45,329 bases of DNA from Penium margaritaceum (Eukaryota; Streptophyta; Zygnematophyceae; Desmidiales; Peniaceae), in assembly GCA_023375785.1 (NCBI GenBank), contig SZWC01000816.1:1545-46873 (forward strand). The letters are read 5' to 3'. Of this stretch, positions 1-12,065 are shown one piece after another. Under the pieces are notes generated by a model. It saw only the letters and a program-made list of their open reading frames with translations. It was not told where the DNA came from and ran no database searches. A program made the translations under genes and the position numbers. Position 1 is the stretch's first letter. Each line of letters begins with the position of its first letter.

Positions 1-31
<31 letters not shown>

Positions 32-75
32 TTATGTATATGTATATGTATATGTATAGGTATATGTACATGTAC

Positions 76-133
<58 letters not shown>

Positions 134-190
134 TTATGTATATGGATATGTATATATATATGTACATATACATATATGTATGTATATTTA
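1..190. repeat. TATATG hexanucleotide microsatellite
   Basis: About 30 tandem copies of TATATG fill the first 190 bases and probably continue upstream of the window. A few copies vary (TTTATG near 30 and 132, TATAGG near 58, TACATG near 65-78), and the tract decays into mixed TATA/CATA sequence after about 150. An open frame of alternating Met and Tyr falls out of the repeat and is not a gene. The motif is not a known plant or algal telomere repeat. Confidence 0.95.
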
Positions 191-332
191 TTTAGATGCA
201 TATGAAGCATAAGGGCCATTGTTATGGTTGAAATGGTCTTTTTTTTTGGTACTTTCGATACTCGAGGCTCAAGTCTGGGGGAGCCAAATGCCCAGAAAAA
301 TGTAATTGGCTAGATTATTGTTCGACTCTAGC
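191..332. other. short unique spacer
   Basis: This is non-repetitive sequence between the hexamer tract and the 20-bp minisatellite. It has a run of nine or ten T near 239-248 and no open frame, RNA gene or element end that I can recognise. The first recognisable minisatellite unit begins at about 333. Confidence 0.6.
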
Positions 333-1087
333 CTTGGTTTTTGTGACCTGGATTTGGTTTCTGTGACCCGGATTTGGCTTCTGTGTCCCGACTTTGGTTT
401 CTGTGACCCAGATTTGGTTCCAGTGCCCCGGATTTGGTTTCTATGACCCGGCTTTGGTGCCTGTGACCCGGCTTTGGTTTCTGTGACCCGACTTTGGTTT
501 CTGTGACCCGGCTTTGGTTTCTGTGACCCGGCTTTGGTTTCTGTGACCCGGCTTTGGTTTCCGTGACGCAGCTTTGTTTCTGTGACCCGGCTTTGGTTTC
601 TGTGACCCAGCTTTGGTTTTGGTGACCCGGTTTTGGTTTTTTTGACCAGGCTTTGATTTTTGTGACCCGGCTTTGGTTCATGTGACCCGGCTTTGGTTTC
701 TGTTACCCGGCTTTGGTTTCAGTGACCCTGCTTTAGTTTCTCTGACCCGGCTTTGGCTTCTGTGACCCAGCTTTGGTTTCTGTGGCCCGGTTTTGAATTT
801 TGTGACCTGGATTTGGTTTATATGACCCAGCATGGTTTCTGGGACCCAGCTTTGGTTTATGTGACCCGGCGTTGGTTTCTGTGACCCCGCTTTGGTTTCT
901 GTGACCCGGCTTTGGTTTCTGTGACCCAGATTTAGTTTTTGTGACCCGGCTTTGGTTTCTGTGACCCAGTTCTGGTTTATGTGACCCGGCCTTGGTCTCT
1001 GTGACTTGTCTTTCTTGCATGTGACCCGGCTTTGGGTTCTGTGACCCGGATTTGGTTTATGTGACCTGGCTTTGGTTTCTGTGACCC

Positions 1088-1336
1088 GGCTTTGTTTCTG
1101 TGATCCGGCTTTGGTTTCTTTGACCCGGCTTTGGTTTCTGTGACGTGGCTTTGATTTATGTGACGCGGCTTTGGTTTCTGTGACCCGGCTTTGGTTTATG
1201 TGACCTGGCTTTGGTTTCTGTGACCCGGCTTTGTTTCTGTGATCCGGCTTTGGTTTCTTTGACCCGGCTTTGGTTTCTGTGACGTGGCTTTGATTTATGT
1301 GACGCGGCTTTGGTTTCTGTGACCCGGCTTTGGTTT
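1088..1336 (-). repeat. 139-bp local duplication in the minisatellite
   Basis: Seven units starting at 1088 recur from 1227 with a 139-bp offset. They include a marker 19-bp unit (CTTTGTTTCTG, lacking one G), a GACGTGG variant and a GATTTATG variant in the same order. The second copy follows the first to about 1336. The period is one base less than seven full units because of the 19-bp unit. Confidence 0.85.
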
Positions 1337-4300
1337 CTATGTTCCCGCTTTGGTTTCTTGTACCGGGCTTTGGTTTCTGTGACCTGGCTTTGGTTGTTGT
1401 GACCCGGCTTTTGTTTCTGTGACTCAGCTTTGGTTTCTGTGATCTGGCTATGGCTTCTGTTCCCAGGCTTTGGTTTCTATGACCCGGCTTTGGTTTCTGT
1501 GACCCGGCTTTGGTTTCTGCGATCCGGCTTTGGTTTCTGTGACCCGACTTTGGTTTCTGTGACCCGGCTTTGGTTTATGTGACCTAGCTTTTGTTTCTGA
1601 ATCCTAGCCTTGGTTTCTGGAAAGTGGCATTGATTTATGTGTCGCGGCTTTGGTTACTGTGACCCGGCTATGGTTTCTGTGATCCGGCTTTGGTTTCTTG
1701 TACCCGGCTCTGGTTTCTGTGACCTGGCTTTGGTTTCGGTGACCCGGCTTTTGTTTCTGTGACCCGGCTTTGGTTTCTATGATCAGCTCTGATTCCTGTG
1801 ACCTGGCGTTGGTTTCTGTGACCCAGCTTTGTTTTCTGTGGTCCGGCTTTGGTTTCTGTGAAATAGCTTTGGTTTCTGTGACCCGGCTTTGGTTTGTGTG
1901 ACCCGGCTTTGGTTTCCATGACCCGGATTTGGTTTCTGTGACCCAGCTTTGGTTTGTGTGACCCGGCTTTGGTTTCTGTGACCTGGCTTTGATGTATGTG
2001 ACCAAGCTTTGGTTTCTGTGACCAGGCTTTGGTTTCTTTGACCCAGCTTTGACTTCTCTGACCCGGCTCTGGTTTCTGTGATCCGGCTTTGGTTTCTGTG
2101 ACATGGCTTTGGTGTCTGTGACCCGGCTTTGGTTTTTGTGACCCAGCTTTGGTTTCTGTATCGTGCCTATGGTTTCTGTGACGTGGCTTTGATTTATGTG
2201 ATGCGGCTTTGGTTTCTGTGACCTGGCTTTGGTTCATATCATCCCGCTTTGGTTTCTTGTACCCGGCTTTGGTTTCTGTGACCCGGCTTTGGTTTTTGTG
2301 ACCCGTCTTTTATTTCTGTGACCCGGCTTTGGTTTCTGTGATCCGGATCTGGTTTATGTGACCTGGCTTTGTTTTCTGTGACCCGGCTTTGGTTTATGTG
2401 GCCCGGCTTTGGTTCCTGTGACCTAGCTTTGGTTTATGTGACCCAGCTTTGGTTTCTGTAACCCGGCTTTGGTTTCTGTGACCCGGCTTTGCTTTTTGTG
2501 ACCCGGCTTTGGTTTCTGTGGCCCGGTTTTGGTTTTTGTGACCTGGCTTTGGTTTCTGTGACCCGGCTTTGGTTACTGAGACCAGGATTTGGTTTCTATG
2601 ACCCGGATTTGGTTCCTGTGACCCGGCTTTGGTTCATGTGAGCTGGCTTTGGTTTCTGTGACCCGTCTTTGGTTTCTGTGAGCTGGCTTTGATTTCGGTG
2701 ACCTGGCTTTGGTTTTTGTGACCCGGCTTTGGTCTGTGCGACCTGGCTTTGGTTTCTGTTGCCGGGCTTAGGTTTATGTGAACCGGCTTTAGTTTCTATG
2801 ACTCGGCTTTGATTTTTGTGAGCTGGCATTGATTTCTATGACACGGCTTCCATTTTTGTTACCCGGCTTTGGTTTCCGTTATCCGGCTTTGGTTTCTATG
2901 ACCCAGCTTTGGTTTCTGTGACCCGGCTTTGCATTTTGTGACCAGCTTTGGTTTCTGTGACCCGGCTTTGGTTTATGTGACCTGGCTTTGGTTTCCGTGA
3001 CACGGTTTTGGTTTCTGTAACCCAGCTTTGGTTTGTCCGACCCAGCGTTGGTTTCTGTCACCTGGCTTTGGTTTTTGTGACCCGGCTTTGGTTTATGTGA
3101 CCTGGCTTTGGTTTCTGTTACCGATCTTTCGTTTCTATGAACTGGCTTTGGCTTCTGTGATCCAGCTTTGGTTTCTGTGACCCAGCTTTGGTTTATGTGA
3201 CCCGACTTAAGTTTCTCTTACTTGGCTTTGGCTTTTGTGACCCAGCTTTGGTTTTCCTGACCCGGTTTTTGGTTTCTATTACCCGGCTTTGGTTTATGTG
3301 ACCCGGCTTTGGTTTTGTGACCGGGGTTGGTTTCTGTTATCCGGCTCTGGTTTTTATCACTCGGCTTTTGTTTCTGTGACCCGGCTTTGGTTTCGGTGAT
3401 TCAGCTTTGGTTTCAGTGACCGGACTTTGGATTTTGTGACCCAGCTTTGGTTTCTATGACCTGGTTTTGATTTCTGTGACCTGGCTTCGGTGTCGTGGCC
3501 TGGCCTTGGTTTCTGTGAACCGGCTTTGGTTTCTGTGACCCGGCTTTGGTTTCTATGACCCGGGTTTGGTGTCTGTGACCCGGCTTTGGTTTCTGTAACC
3601 CGGCTTTGGTTTCTGTGACCTGGCTTCGGTTTCTGTCACCCGGCTTTGGTTTCTGTGACCCGGCTTTGGTTTCTGTGACCCGGCTTTGGTTTTTGTGACC
3701 CGGCTTTGGTTTCTGTGACCCAGCTTTGGTTTGTGTGACCCGGTCTTCGTTCTTGTAACCAGGCTTTGATTTTTGTGACATGGCTTTTATTTCTGTGACC
3801 CGGCTTTGATTTCTGTTACCCGGCTTTTGTTTCAGTGATCCGGCTTTGGTTCCTGTGACCCGGCTTTGGTTTCTATGATCTGGCTTTGGTTTCTATGACC
3901 CGGCTTTAGTTTCTGTGACCCGGCTTTGGTTTTTGTGACCCGGCTTTGGTTTCTGTGACCCAGCTTTGGTTTCTGTGACCCAGCTTTGGTTTCTGTGACC
4001 CGGTTTTGGTTTTATATGATCTTGCTTTGTTTTCTGTCACCCAGCTTTGGTTTATGTGGCCCGGCTTTGGTTTTTGTGACCCACCTTTGGTTTCTTTCAC
4101 CCGGCTTTGGTTTCTGTGACCCGGCTTTGGTTCTGGTGACCCGGCTTTGGTTTCTGTGACCTGGCTTTTGTTTTTGTGACCCGCCTTTGGGTTCTGTGAT
4201 CCGGCTTTGGTTTCGATGACCCGGCTTTGGTTTCTGTGACCCGGCTTTTGATTCTAAGACCCAGCTCTGGTTTCTGTATCATGGCTTTGGTTTCTGTGAC

Positions 4301-7300
4301 GCGGCTTTGGTTTCTGTAACCTGGCTTTGGTTTCTATGTACTGTTTTGGTTTCTTGTCCCCGGCTTTGGTTCTTGTCAGCTGGCTTTGGTTTTTGTGACC
4401 CGGCTTTGGTTTCTGTGACCCGGCTTTGGTTTCTGTGGCCTGGCTTTGGTTTCTGTGACCTAGCTTTTGTTTGTATGACCCGGCTTTGGTTTCTGTGACC
4501 CAGCTTTGGTTTCTGTGACCCGATTTTGGTTTCTGTTACCAGGCTATGGTTTCTATGACCCGGCTTTGGTTTCTGTGACCTAGCATCGGTTTCTGTGATC
4601 GAGCTTTGGTTTCTTTCACCCAGCTTTTGTATATTTGACCCGGCTCTGGTTTCTGTGTCCCAGCTTTGGTTTCTGTATATTGGCTTTGGATTCTATGACG
4701 TGGCTTTGATTTATGTCACGCGGCTTTGGTTTCTGTGACTCGGCTTTGGTTTCTTGTACCCGGCTTTGGTTACCGTGACCCGGCTTTGGTTTCTGTGACC
4801 TGGCTGTTGTTTCTGTGATATGGGTTTTGTTTCTGTGATCCGGGTCCAGGTTCTGTGACCTGGCTTTAGTTTCTGTGACCCGGCTTTGATTTATGTGGCC
4901 CGGCTTTGGTTTCTGTGACCTAGGTTTGGTTTATGTGACCCGGCTTTGGTTTTTGTGACTGGGCTTGGGTTTGTGTGACCTGGCTTTGGCTTCTATGACC
5001 CGGCTTTGCTTTCTGTTACCCGGTTTTGGTTTTTGTGACCTGGCTTTGGTTTGTGTGACCCAACTTTGGTTTTTGTGACCCAGCTTTGGTTTCTGTGACC
5101 TGGCTTTGGTTTCTGTGACATGGTTTTGGTTTTCTTGACTCGGCTTTGGTTTCTGTGACCCGGTTTTGGTTTCTGTGATCCGGCTTTAGTTTCGCGTAGA
5201 CGGCTTTGGTTTGTGTGGCCCCGCTTTAGGTTTTGTGACTTGGCTTTTGTATATCTGACTCTGCTTTGGTTTCTGTAACCTAGCTTTGGTTTCTTTGACC
5301 GGGCTTTGGTTTCTGTGACACAGCTTTGTTTTCTGTGACCCCCCTTTGGTTTCTGTGGCCCGGCTTTGGTTTCTGTGACCCGGCTTTGGTTTTTGTGATC
5401 CGGCTTTGGTTTCTGTGACCCGGGTTTAGTTTCAGTGACCCCACATTGGTTTCTGTGAGCCAGTTTTGGTTATAGTGACCCGGCTTTGGTTTTTGGGACC
5501 TGGCTTTGGCTTCTGTGACCCGGCATTAAATTGTGTGACCGGGCTTCTCTTTCAATGACTCAGCTTTGATTTCTGTGATTTGGGTTTAGTTTTTGTGACC
5601 CCGCTTTGGTTTCTGTGACCGGGCTTTGGTTTAGGTGACCTTGCTTAGATTTCTGTGACCTGGCTTTGGTATTTGTCACTCGGTTTTGGTTTGTGTGACC
5701 CGGCTTTGGTTTCTATGACGCGGCTTTGGTTTCAGTGACCCGGATTTGACTTCTTTGGTTGTTGTGACCTCGCTTTGGTTTCTGTGACCCGGCTTCGGTT
5801 TCTGTGACCCGGCTTTGGTTTCTGTGACCCATATTTGGTTTTGGTGACCCTGCTTTGCGTTCTGTGACACAGTTTTGGTTTCTGTGACCCGGCTTTTGTT
5901 TCTGTGACCCGGTATTGGTTTCTATGACCCGGCTTTGGTTTCTGTGACCTGGCTTTGGTTTGTGTGACCCGGCTTGCATTTGTGTTTGCCGGCTTTGGTT
6001 TCTGTGACCGGGGTTTGGTGTTTTGACCCAGCTTTGGTTTCCGTGACGTGGCTTTGAATGACGTGACCCGGCTTTGGTTTATGTGACCCGGTTGTGTATT
6101 TTGTAACCCGGTTTTAGATTTTGTAACCCGGCTTTTGATACTGTGACCCGGCTTTGGTTGCTATGACCCGACTTTGGTTTCTGTGACCCGGCTTTGCTTT
6201 CTGTGAGCCGGCTTTGGTTTTTGTCACCCAGCTTTGGTTTCTGTGACCTAACTCTGGTTCCTGTGACCCGGCTTTGGTTTATGTGACCCGGCTTTGGTTT
6301 ATGTGACCCTGCTTTGTTTTCTGTGACCCTGGTATGGTTTATGTGACCCGGCTTTGGTTTCTGTCACCCGGCTTTGGTTTATGTGACCCTGCTTTGATTT
6401 CTGTGACCCGGCTTTTGTTTCTTTGACCCGGCTTTGGTTTCTGTGACCCGGTTTGGTTTCTGTAACCAAGCTTTGATTTCTCTGACATGGCTTTGGATTC
6501 TGTGACCCGGCTTTAGTTTCTGTGATCCGGCTTTGGTTTTTGTGACCCGGCTGTGGTTGTTGTGACCCGGCTTAGGTTCCTGTGACCCCACTTCGGCCTA
6601 TGTGACCCGGCTTTGGTTTTTGTGATATGGTTTTGGTTGTTGTGACCTGGCTTTAATTTCTCTGCCCCAGCTTTGGTTTTTGTGACCCGGTTTTTGTTTC
6701 TGTGACCCGGTTTTGGTTTCTATGACCTTACTTTGGTTTTTGTGACCCGATTTTGGTTTCTGTGACCTGGCTTTGGTTTCGGTGACCTGCTTTTGGTTTG
6801 TGTGACCCCGCTTTGGTTTGTGTGACCCAGGTTTGGTTGCCGTGATCAGGCGTTGGATTCTGTGACCCGGGGGTGGTTTCTGTGACCCAACTTTGGTTTT
6901 TGTGACCCGGCTTTTGTTTTTGTAACCCAGCTTTGATTTCTGTGAAACGGATTTGGTTTTTGTGACCCGACTTTGGTTTTTCTACCTTGCTTCGGTTTCT
7001 GTGACCCGGTTCTGGTTTTTGTGGCCCAGCTTTGGTAGTTGTGACCGGTCATTGAATTCTATTATCCGACTTTGGTTTCTAAGTCCAGGCTTTTGCTTAT
7101 GTGACCCAGCTTAGCTCTCAGTGACCTGGCTTCTGTTTCTGTGACCCGGCTTTGGTTTCTGTGACCCGGTTTTGGTTTCTGTGACCAGGCTTTGTTTTCT
7201 GTGACCCGCCTTTGGTTTCTGTGACCCAGCTCGGTTTTTGTCAACTGGCTTTGGTTTCTGTGACCAGCTTTGGTTTTTGTGACCCGGCTTTGGTTTCTAT

Positions 7301-8000
7301 GACCGGCTTTGGTTTCTGTGACCCGGCTTTTGTTTCTGAGACCCGGCTTTGGTTGATGAGACCCGGCTTTGGTTTATGAGACCCATCTTTTGTTTCTCTG
7401 ACCCGGATTTGGTTTATTTGACCCGGCTCTGGTTTCTGTGACCCGGCTTTGATTTCTGTAACCCGGCTTTGGTTCCTGTGACCCGGCTTTGGTTTCTCTG
7501 ACCTGGCTTTGGTTTCTCTGACCCGGTTTTGGCTTCTGTGACCCGGGGTTGGTTTCTATAACCTGGCTTTGGTTTCTGTGACCCGGCTTTGGAATCTATG
7601 ACCTGGCTTTGGTTTTTGTGTCCCGGCTTTGGTTTCTGTGACCCGGCTTTGGTTTCCGTGACCCGCCTTTGGTTTCTCTGACATGGCTCTGGTTTCTGTG
7701 ACCCGACTCAGGCTTCTGTCACCCAGATTTAGTTTATGTGACCCAGTTTTCTCTTATGTGACCCGGCTTAGGTTTCTGTGACCCGGCTTTGGGTTCTGTG
7801 ACCCAGCTTTGGTTTATGTGACCCGGCTTTATTTTCTGTGACCCAGCTTTGGTTTCTGTGACCTGGCTTTGGTTTCTATGACATGGCTTTGGTTTCCGTG
7901 ACTCGAGTTTGGTTTCTGTGACCCGGCTTTGGTTTCTGTGATCGGTCTTTGGTTTCTCGTACTTGGCTTTGCTTTCTGTGACCCGACTTTTATTTTTGTG

Positions 8001-8005
8001 ACCCG
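8001..8005. repeat. target-site duplication ACCCG, left side of Copia-A
   Basis: ACCCG here directly abuts the TGTCATG end of the Copia-A LTR. The same five bases follow the other LTR at 14433-14437. Joining the flanks across one copy restores a normal unit (TGACCCGGCTTT), so the element landed inside the minisatellite. Confidence 0.9.
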
Positions 8006-8726
8006 TGTCATGAATGCTGTCCTAGCGTGCCCTGAACTGCCTGAGTGCTCATGGCTCCTTAGTGCAAAGAGACTTCCAAAGGGAGGTGTGTGCTGTGGGT
8101 CGCCACAACACCAAGGGAGTAGATTTTTGGCAGAATACAGATTGTGGAAAATGAGAAAGGCTGGGAGTCATTAATGGTTTGTTGTTTTTGTGAGATTACA
8201 TCTGATTTGTATAGCCTGTGATCTAAGCTTTCCAACGCATCCAAGCACGCCCAAAACGGAGCAGTAGAGCCCCTGCTACGGCCGTTTGAGTAGGCCATGG
8301 TGGAGCCGAGCCGCCCACCATACCCACGAACGGGAATGGCGGGAGGCGCTTCGACGGTGGCCTGTCGAAGCGCCCTTCCTGTCATCCCAACGTGGGGGGA
8401 GGCTCGCCCTGGTTCAGAAGACCATCCACATCCCTTTTTTTCATGGCCCATGTGCCCATGGGAGCTCATTGAAGTCGAACTCGGATCACTGGTGGTGGAA
8501 TTACTCTTTCACCAATAACGGAACCCAAATTCCACCTACCTACCACCCGAACTTCGGATGGGGCTATCTTTCTGAATTCTCAACCAAATCGAGCAATTGA
8601 AAGCTCGAAACTGCATGGAAAAATGCAAGGACGCCAAATCTTTAGCTTGATCAGACATCGAACTTCTCAATAGTGGTCGAACCAGGAAAACTGCAAACGG
8701 CATCCATGGCAGGGGCACTTTCAACA
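8006..8726 (-). repeat. Copia-A 3' LTR
   Basis: In element orientation it starts TGTTGAAAG at 8726 and ends CATTCATGACA at 8006, giving the usual TG...CA ends. It aligns with 13718-14432 over its whole length. A possible TATACAAA lies near 8206-8213 on the minus strand, but the matching site in the other LTR is changed, so I do not call a promoter. It contains the perfect hairpin at 8345-8374. Confidence 0.93.
8345..8374. other. perfect 11-bp-stem hairpin in Copia-A 3' LTR
   Basis: GGCGCTTCGAC at 8345-8355 and GTCGAAGCGCC at 8364-8374 are exact inverted repeats with an 8-base loop. The same stem is unchanged in the 5' LTR (14057-14067 and 14076-14086), although the first loop base and many surrounding bases differ. 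Confidence 0.85.
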
Positions 8727-8740
8727 ATCTCCCCCGTGCA
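8727..8740 (-). promoter_or_regulatory. Copia-A polypurine tract
   Basis: On the minus strand this reads TGCACGGGGGAGAT and sits directly before the TGTTG start of the 3' LTR. This is the expected place and composition for the plus-strand primer made by RNase H. Copia-B has a matching tract beside its LTR. Confidence 0.85.
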
Positions 8741-8770
8741 CCTTCCATGCCGGATGCCTCATGCTCACTC

Positions 8771-9940
8771 TCACTCGTCCGCGTCTGCGCCTTTAAGCCC
8801 TTCACAGCTTGTCAACCCAAGCACTGCAAGGCTGATGACATGTCGATCATGGAGCTGTGCCTTGGTCAAGTAATCCGCGAGCATGTCCTTCGTGGTGCAA
8901 TGTTGCAGCACAACCTGTCCCTTCTCCACCATGTCACGCGCGTAGTGGTAGCGCACGTCGATGTGCTTCGTCCTCCTGTGCTGCATCGGGTTGTTGGTCA
9001 GCGAGATTGAGCCGGTGTTGTCTTCATGAACCACCGTAGGCTCCTGCTGCAGCACGCCCAGCCCCCCTAGCAATCTGCAGAGCCACACCGCTTCCCTGAC
9101 CGCCTCGCCCAGAGCGACGTACTCCGCCTCCTGTGTGGAGGTGGCAACACAGTCCTGCTTTCTGCTGCACCACGAGACCGCTGCACCTGCGAGGAATAAC
9201 ACATAGCCAGAGGTGGACTTCCTCTTGTCCACATTGCCAACGTAGTCTGCGTCAGTGTAGCAGACCAGCCGTAAGGGGTCTGACCTCCCCTTTCCGTCGT
9301 ACTTCAGGCGCGCATGCCGCGTTGCCTGTAAGTACCGGAGGATGCGCTTCGCCGCCTGCCAGTGTAGTGGCCTAGGGTTGGCCACATACCTGCTCACCTG
9401 GCCCACTGCGTAGGCCAAGTCCGGCTGAGTTGCCACCATGGCATACATGAGGCTGCCCACCACAGATTGGTAGGGCACCTCCGCCATGTTCTCCTTCTCC
9501 TCTTTTGTTTGTGGCGCCATCGCCACACTCAGCCCACAGCTTCTGGAGAACGGACTGCCCACTAGTTTGCAGTCCTCCATGCCGTACCGCTTCAGTACCT
9601 CGGCCACGTACTTGGCCTGCCCCAACTCAAGCGTGCGCACTCTCCGGTTCCGCGTGATGCTTACCCCGAGGTAGTACTCCAGCTCCCCCATGTCCGTCAT
9701 CTTGAATCTGCTGCTCAGCTGCTCCTTGAGCTGCTGCAAAGCCACCAGATCTGATGAACACAGGATTAGATTGTCCACGTAGAGTGCCACAATGTGATGG
9801 AGTCCCTTGCTGCGCCGCACATACACGATGTAGTCTGACTCACACCGCATGAAGCCGAGCTCCGCCATGTAGCCATCCATCTGTTGGTACCAGCACCTGA
9901 CGCCTGTTTTAGCCCGTACAAGGCCTTCAGCAGCTTGCAC
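8771..9940 (-). pseudogene. Copia-A reverse transcriptase C-terminal part and RNase H
   Basis: About 389 codons stay open to a stop at 8771. The N-terminal part holds the RT palm: WYQQMDGYM, then ALYVDNLILCSSD, where the conserved YVDD has become YVDN (codon 9770-9772), then the copia signatures YYLGVSITR, QSVVGSLMYAM and RPDLAYAVG-type sequence. RNase H follows with CYTDADY, STQEAEY, HEDNTGS and RTKHIDVRYHY, so its acidic residues are present. The frame joins the upstream RT half through a one-base shift near 9900, seen because QAS is followed out of frame by the AWYQQ-type sequence. Loss of the second catalytic Asp predicts no polymerase activity. No start codon belongs here; it was part of one polyprotein. 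Confidence 0.93.
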
Positions 9941-11200
9941 ACCTTGCCCTCCGGCGCATCCACCCCCTCCGGCACCTCAAGGTAGATCTCCTTGTCAATG
10001 ATGCCATTTAGGAATGCCGTTTTGACATCCATTTGGTGGATCTCCATGTCATTTGCGGCTGCCACCGCGAGGATCGTCCGGATGCTTGTAAGCTTGGCGA
10101 CGGGTGCAAACGTATCATCGTAGTGTTCGCCTTTCCGCTGCGCGTACCCCTTTGCCACTAGCCGCGCCTTGTATTTCTCCACCTTGCTGTCCTTGGTGAG
10201 CTTCACCTTGAACACCCACTTGGAGCTGATCACCTTCGCCCCCTCAGGCCGATCCACCAACTCCCAACTGCAGTTCTCAGCAAAGGACGCAAGTTCAGAT
10301 TTTCTTGCTTCGCCCCACTGCTTCCCATCAGGCCGTGCAAGCGCCTCTTGCACAGTTGTCGGTTCCTTTGCGGCTGCCATCATGCACCGCGCCATGCCGA
10401 CCCAGCGGCCNGCGAGGATCGTCCGGATGCTTGTAAACTTGGCGACGGGTGCGAACGTCTCATCGTAGTGTTCGCCTTTCCGCTGCGCGTACCCCTTTGC
10501 CACTAGCCGCGCCTTGTATTTCTCCACCTTGCTGTCCTTGGTGAGCTTCACCTTGAACACCCACTTGGAGCTGATCACCTTCGCCCCCTCAGGCCGATCC
10601 ACCAACTCCCAACTGCAGTTCTCAGCAAAGGACGCAAGTTCAGATTTTCTTGCTTCGCCCCACTGCTTCCCATCAGGCCGTGCAAGCGCCTCTTGCACAG
10701 TTGTCGGCTCCTTTGCGGCTGCCATCATGCACCGCGCCATGCCGAACCAGCGGCCGGTGCTTGCGTCATACCGCTTCGCCGCATTCCGCCGCCTCCGACT
10801 ACGATGCAGCGACCTTGGCGACGCTGGCTGCTGGTCCTGCTGCTGCTCTACTGCAACATTGTCCTCGGTTGCGGGCTCCCCCGGATCAGCTGCTTCATCC
10901 TGCGCTCCAGCGGTACCTGCACCTGCTGCATTGCCCTGCTGCACTCCAGCACCGTCATCCTCCAAAGACACGTCATCGACCTCTGCAGCCGCCGGCTCCT
11001 CCTCACGCTCAAGGAGTTGGAACCACTCCCCCTGCTTTGGAGAGTGTGATGCGTCAATGTTATTGCTGCTGCTGAAGTAGCTCTGCTGCTCATAAAAGGT
11101 GACGTCGCGGCTGGTGATGACCTCCTGAGTCCGTGGATCAAAGAGGCGGTACGCCTTGAGCGCACTCTCGTATGCGACGAACGCGTATGCCTTTGCACGC
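9892..11200 (-). pseudogene. Copia-A integrase C-terminus, linker and N-terminal half of reverse transcriptase
   Basis: The frame is open from about 11195 to beyond 9892 on the minus strand. It begins with the copia integrase tail (AYAFVAYESALKAYRL, VTSRDVTF-type), passes an acidic and Gln/Ala-rich linker with a PKQGEWFQLLE segment, then enters RT: WVFKVK, YKARLVAKGYAQ, TFAPVAK, IHQMDVKTAFLNG with the first catalytic Asp, and VCKLLKALYGLKQAS. The stretch from GRW to SIRTIL occurs twice, either side of the N at 10411. The downstream frameshift near 9900 separates this half from the YVDN half. Upstream, the integrase core ends out of frame at about 11205. Confidence 0.9.
10067..10755. repeat. 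344-bp direct duplication split by a single N (likely assembly artefact)
   Basis: The segment 10067-10410 is repeated at 10412-10755 with only a handful of differences, and a lone N at 10411 lies exactly between the copies. The offset of 345 keeps the RT frame, so a conceptual translation runs through it. Repeated sequence meeting at a one-base gap is what two overlapping but unmerged contig ends look like. A true tandem duplication is possible but less likely. Confidence 0.85.
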
Positions 11201-11204
11201 GGGT

Positions 11205-12061
11205 CTAGTTTGGAGTCTTTCTTTGCGCGGCCTGCACCAATGCGTGTGCCTTACACCCGAACGCCTTCAGGTGTGCCACGCTTGGTTTGCACCCGCTCCA
11301 AGCCTCCTGCGGTGTTTTCCAGCCTCCCTTTCCCTTCAGCACTGCTGTTGGAGTGAGGTTGGTGATGTACCACACCGTACTCACGGCCTCGGCCCACAGG
11401 CTCCGTGGCAACTTTGCGTCCACGAGCATTGTCCGCGCCATGGTGAGTAGCGTCTGGTTCATACGCTCCGCCACGCCATTAGATTGAGGCGTGTACGGAG
11501 TGGTCGGCTGCCACTCAATGCCCTGCTCCTTCAGCCACCCTCCGCAGCCCACATACTCCCCGCCATTGTCGCTGCGTAGAGCTCTGACCTTGCGGCCAGT
11601 CTGCCTCTCCACCGCTGCGACATACTTCTTCAGCCGGTCCAGCACATCGCTCTTCCGCTTCATGAAGTAGACGTAGAGTTTTCTGCTGCAATCGTCGATG
11701 AAGGTNGTTGGAGTGAGGTTGGTGATGTAGCACACCGTACTCACGGCCTCGGCCCACAGGCTCCGTGGCAACTTTGCGTCCACGAGCATTGTCCGCGCCA
11801 TGGTGAGTAGCGTCTGGTTCATACGCTCCGCCACGCCATTAGATTGAGGCGTGTACGGAGTGGTCGGCTGCCACTCAATGCCCTGCTCCTTCAGCCACCC
11901 TCCGCAGCCCACATACTCCCCGCCATTGTCGCTGCGTAGAGATCTGACCTTGCGGCCAGTTTGCCCTTCCACCGCTGCGATATACTTCTTCAGCCGGTCC
12001 AGCACATCGCTCTTCTGCTTCATGAAGTAGAAGTAGAGTTTTCTGCTTCAATCGTGGATGA
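11205..12061 (-). pseudogene. Copia-A integrase catalytic core (present twice around an N)
   Basis: The frame carries the copia integrase core: SRKLYVYFMK, GRKVRALRSDNGGEY with the second catalytic Asp, then TPQSNGVAERMNQTL with the catalytic Glu, LWAEAVSTV and LKAFGCKAHA. The first catalytic Asp (HSDVC) lies upstream in another frame. The core appears in two copies about 2-3 percent apart, on either side of the N at 11706. The first-translated copy has FIHD followed by a TGA where the second reads FIDDCSRK. The segment ends in a stop near 11205, where a frameshift separates it from the C-terminal part. The DDE residues visible here are intact, but the chain is broken. Confidence 0.9.
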
Positions 12062-12065
12062 AGGT
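11347..12065. repeat. 359-bp direct duplication split by a single N (likely assembly artefact)
   Basis: The segment 11347-11705 recurs at 11707-12065 around a lone N at 11706, with about nine visible differences. The offset is 360 bases and keeps frame. The pattern is the same as at 10411 and 34931. The differences suggest that the two contigs came from different alleles or different copies of the element. Confidence 0.85.

Larger units (their letters stand above)
333..8005 (-). repeat. 20-bp minisatellite, left arm, first block
   Basis: About 380 tandem copies of a 20-bp unit read on the plus strand as TGACCCGGCTTTGGTTTCTG, so the T-poor form CAGAAACCAAAGCCGGGTCA is on the minus strand. Most units are exactly 20 bp, with scattered 19- and 21-bp units. 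Individual copies differ by about one to four substitutions, most often at the CCGG core (CCAGG, CTGGG) and at the CAGAAA stretch (CATAAA, CAAAAA). Because the minus strand has only about one T per unit, stop codons are rare and open frames of 60-190 codons appear in every minus frame. I regard these as a consequence of composition. The block ends at the target duplication of Copia-A. Confidence 0.97.

Noticed and set aside
1..190. Telomere
   Set aside because: TATATG is not a telomeric repeat, and the strand lacks the G-rich character of plant or algal telomeres.
4..195. Met-Tyr repeat protein
   Set aside because: It is the translation of the TATATG microsatellite.
8206..8213. TATA box in the Copia-A LTR
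   Set aside because: TATACAAA is weak, and the equivalent site in the 5' LTR is altered.
8059..8600. Open frames over the Copia-A LTRs (8059-8600, 13963-14533) as host genes
   Set aside because: They lie inside LTR sequence, repeat in both LTRs with different ends, and match no recognisable domain.
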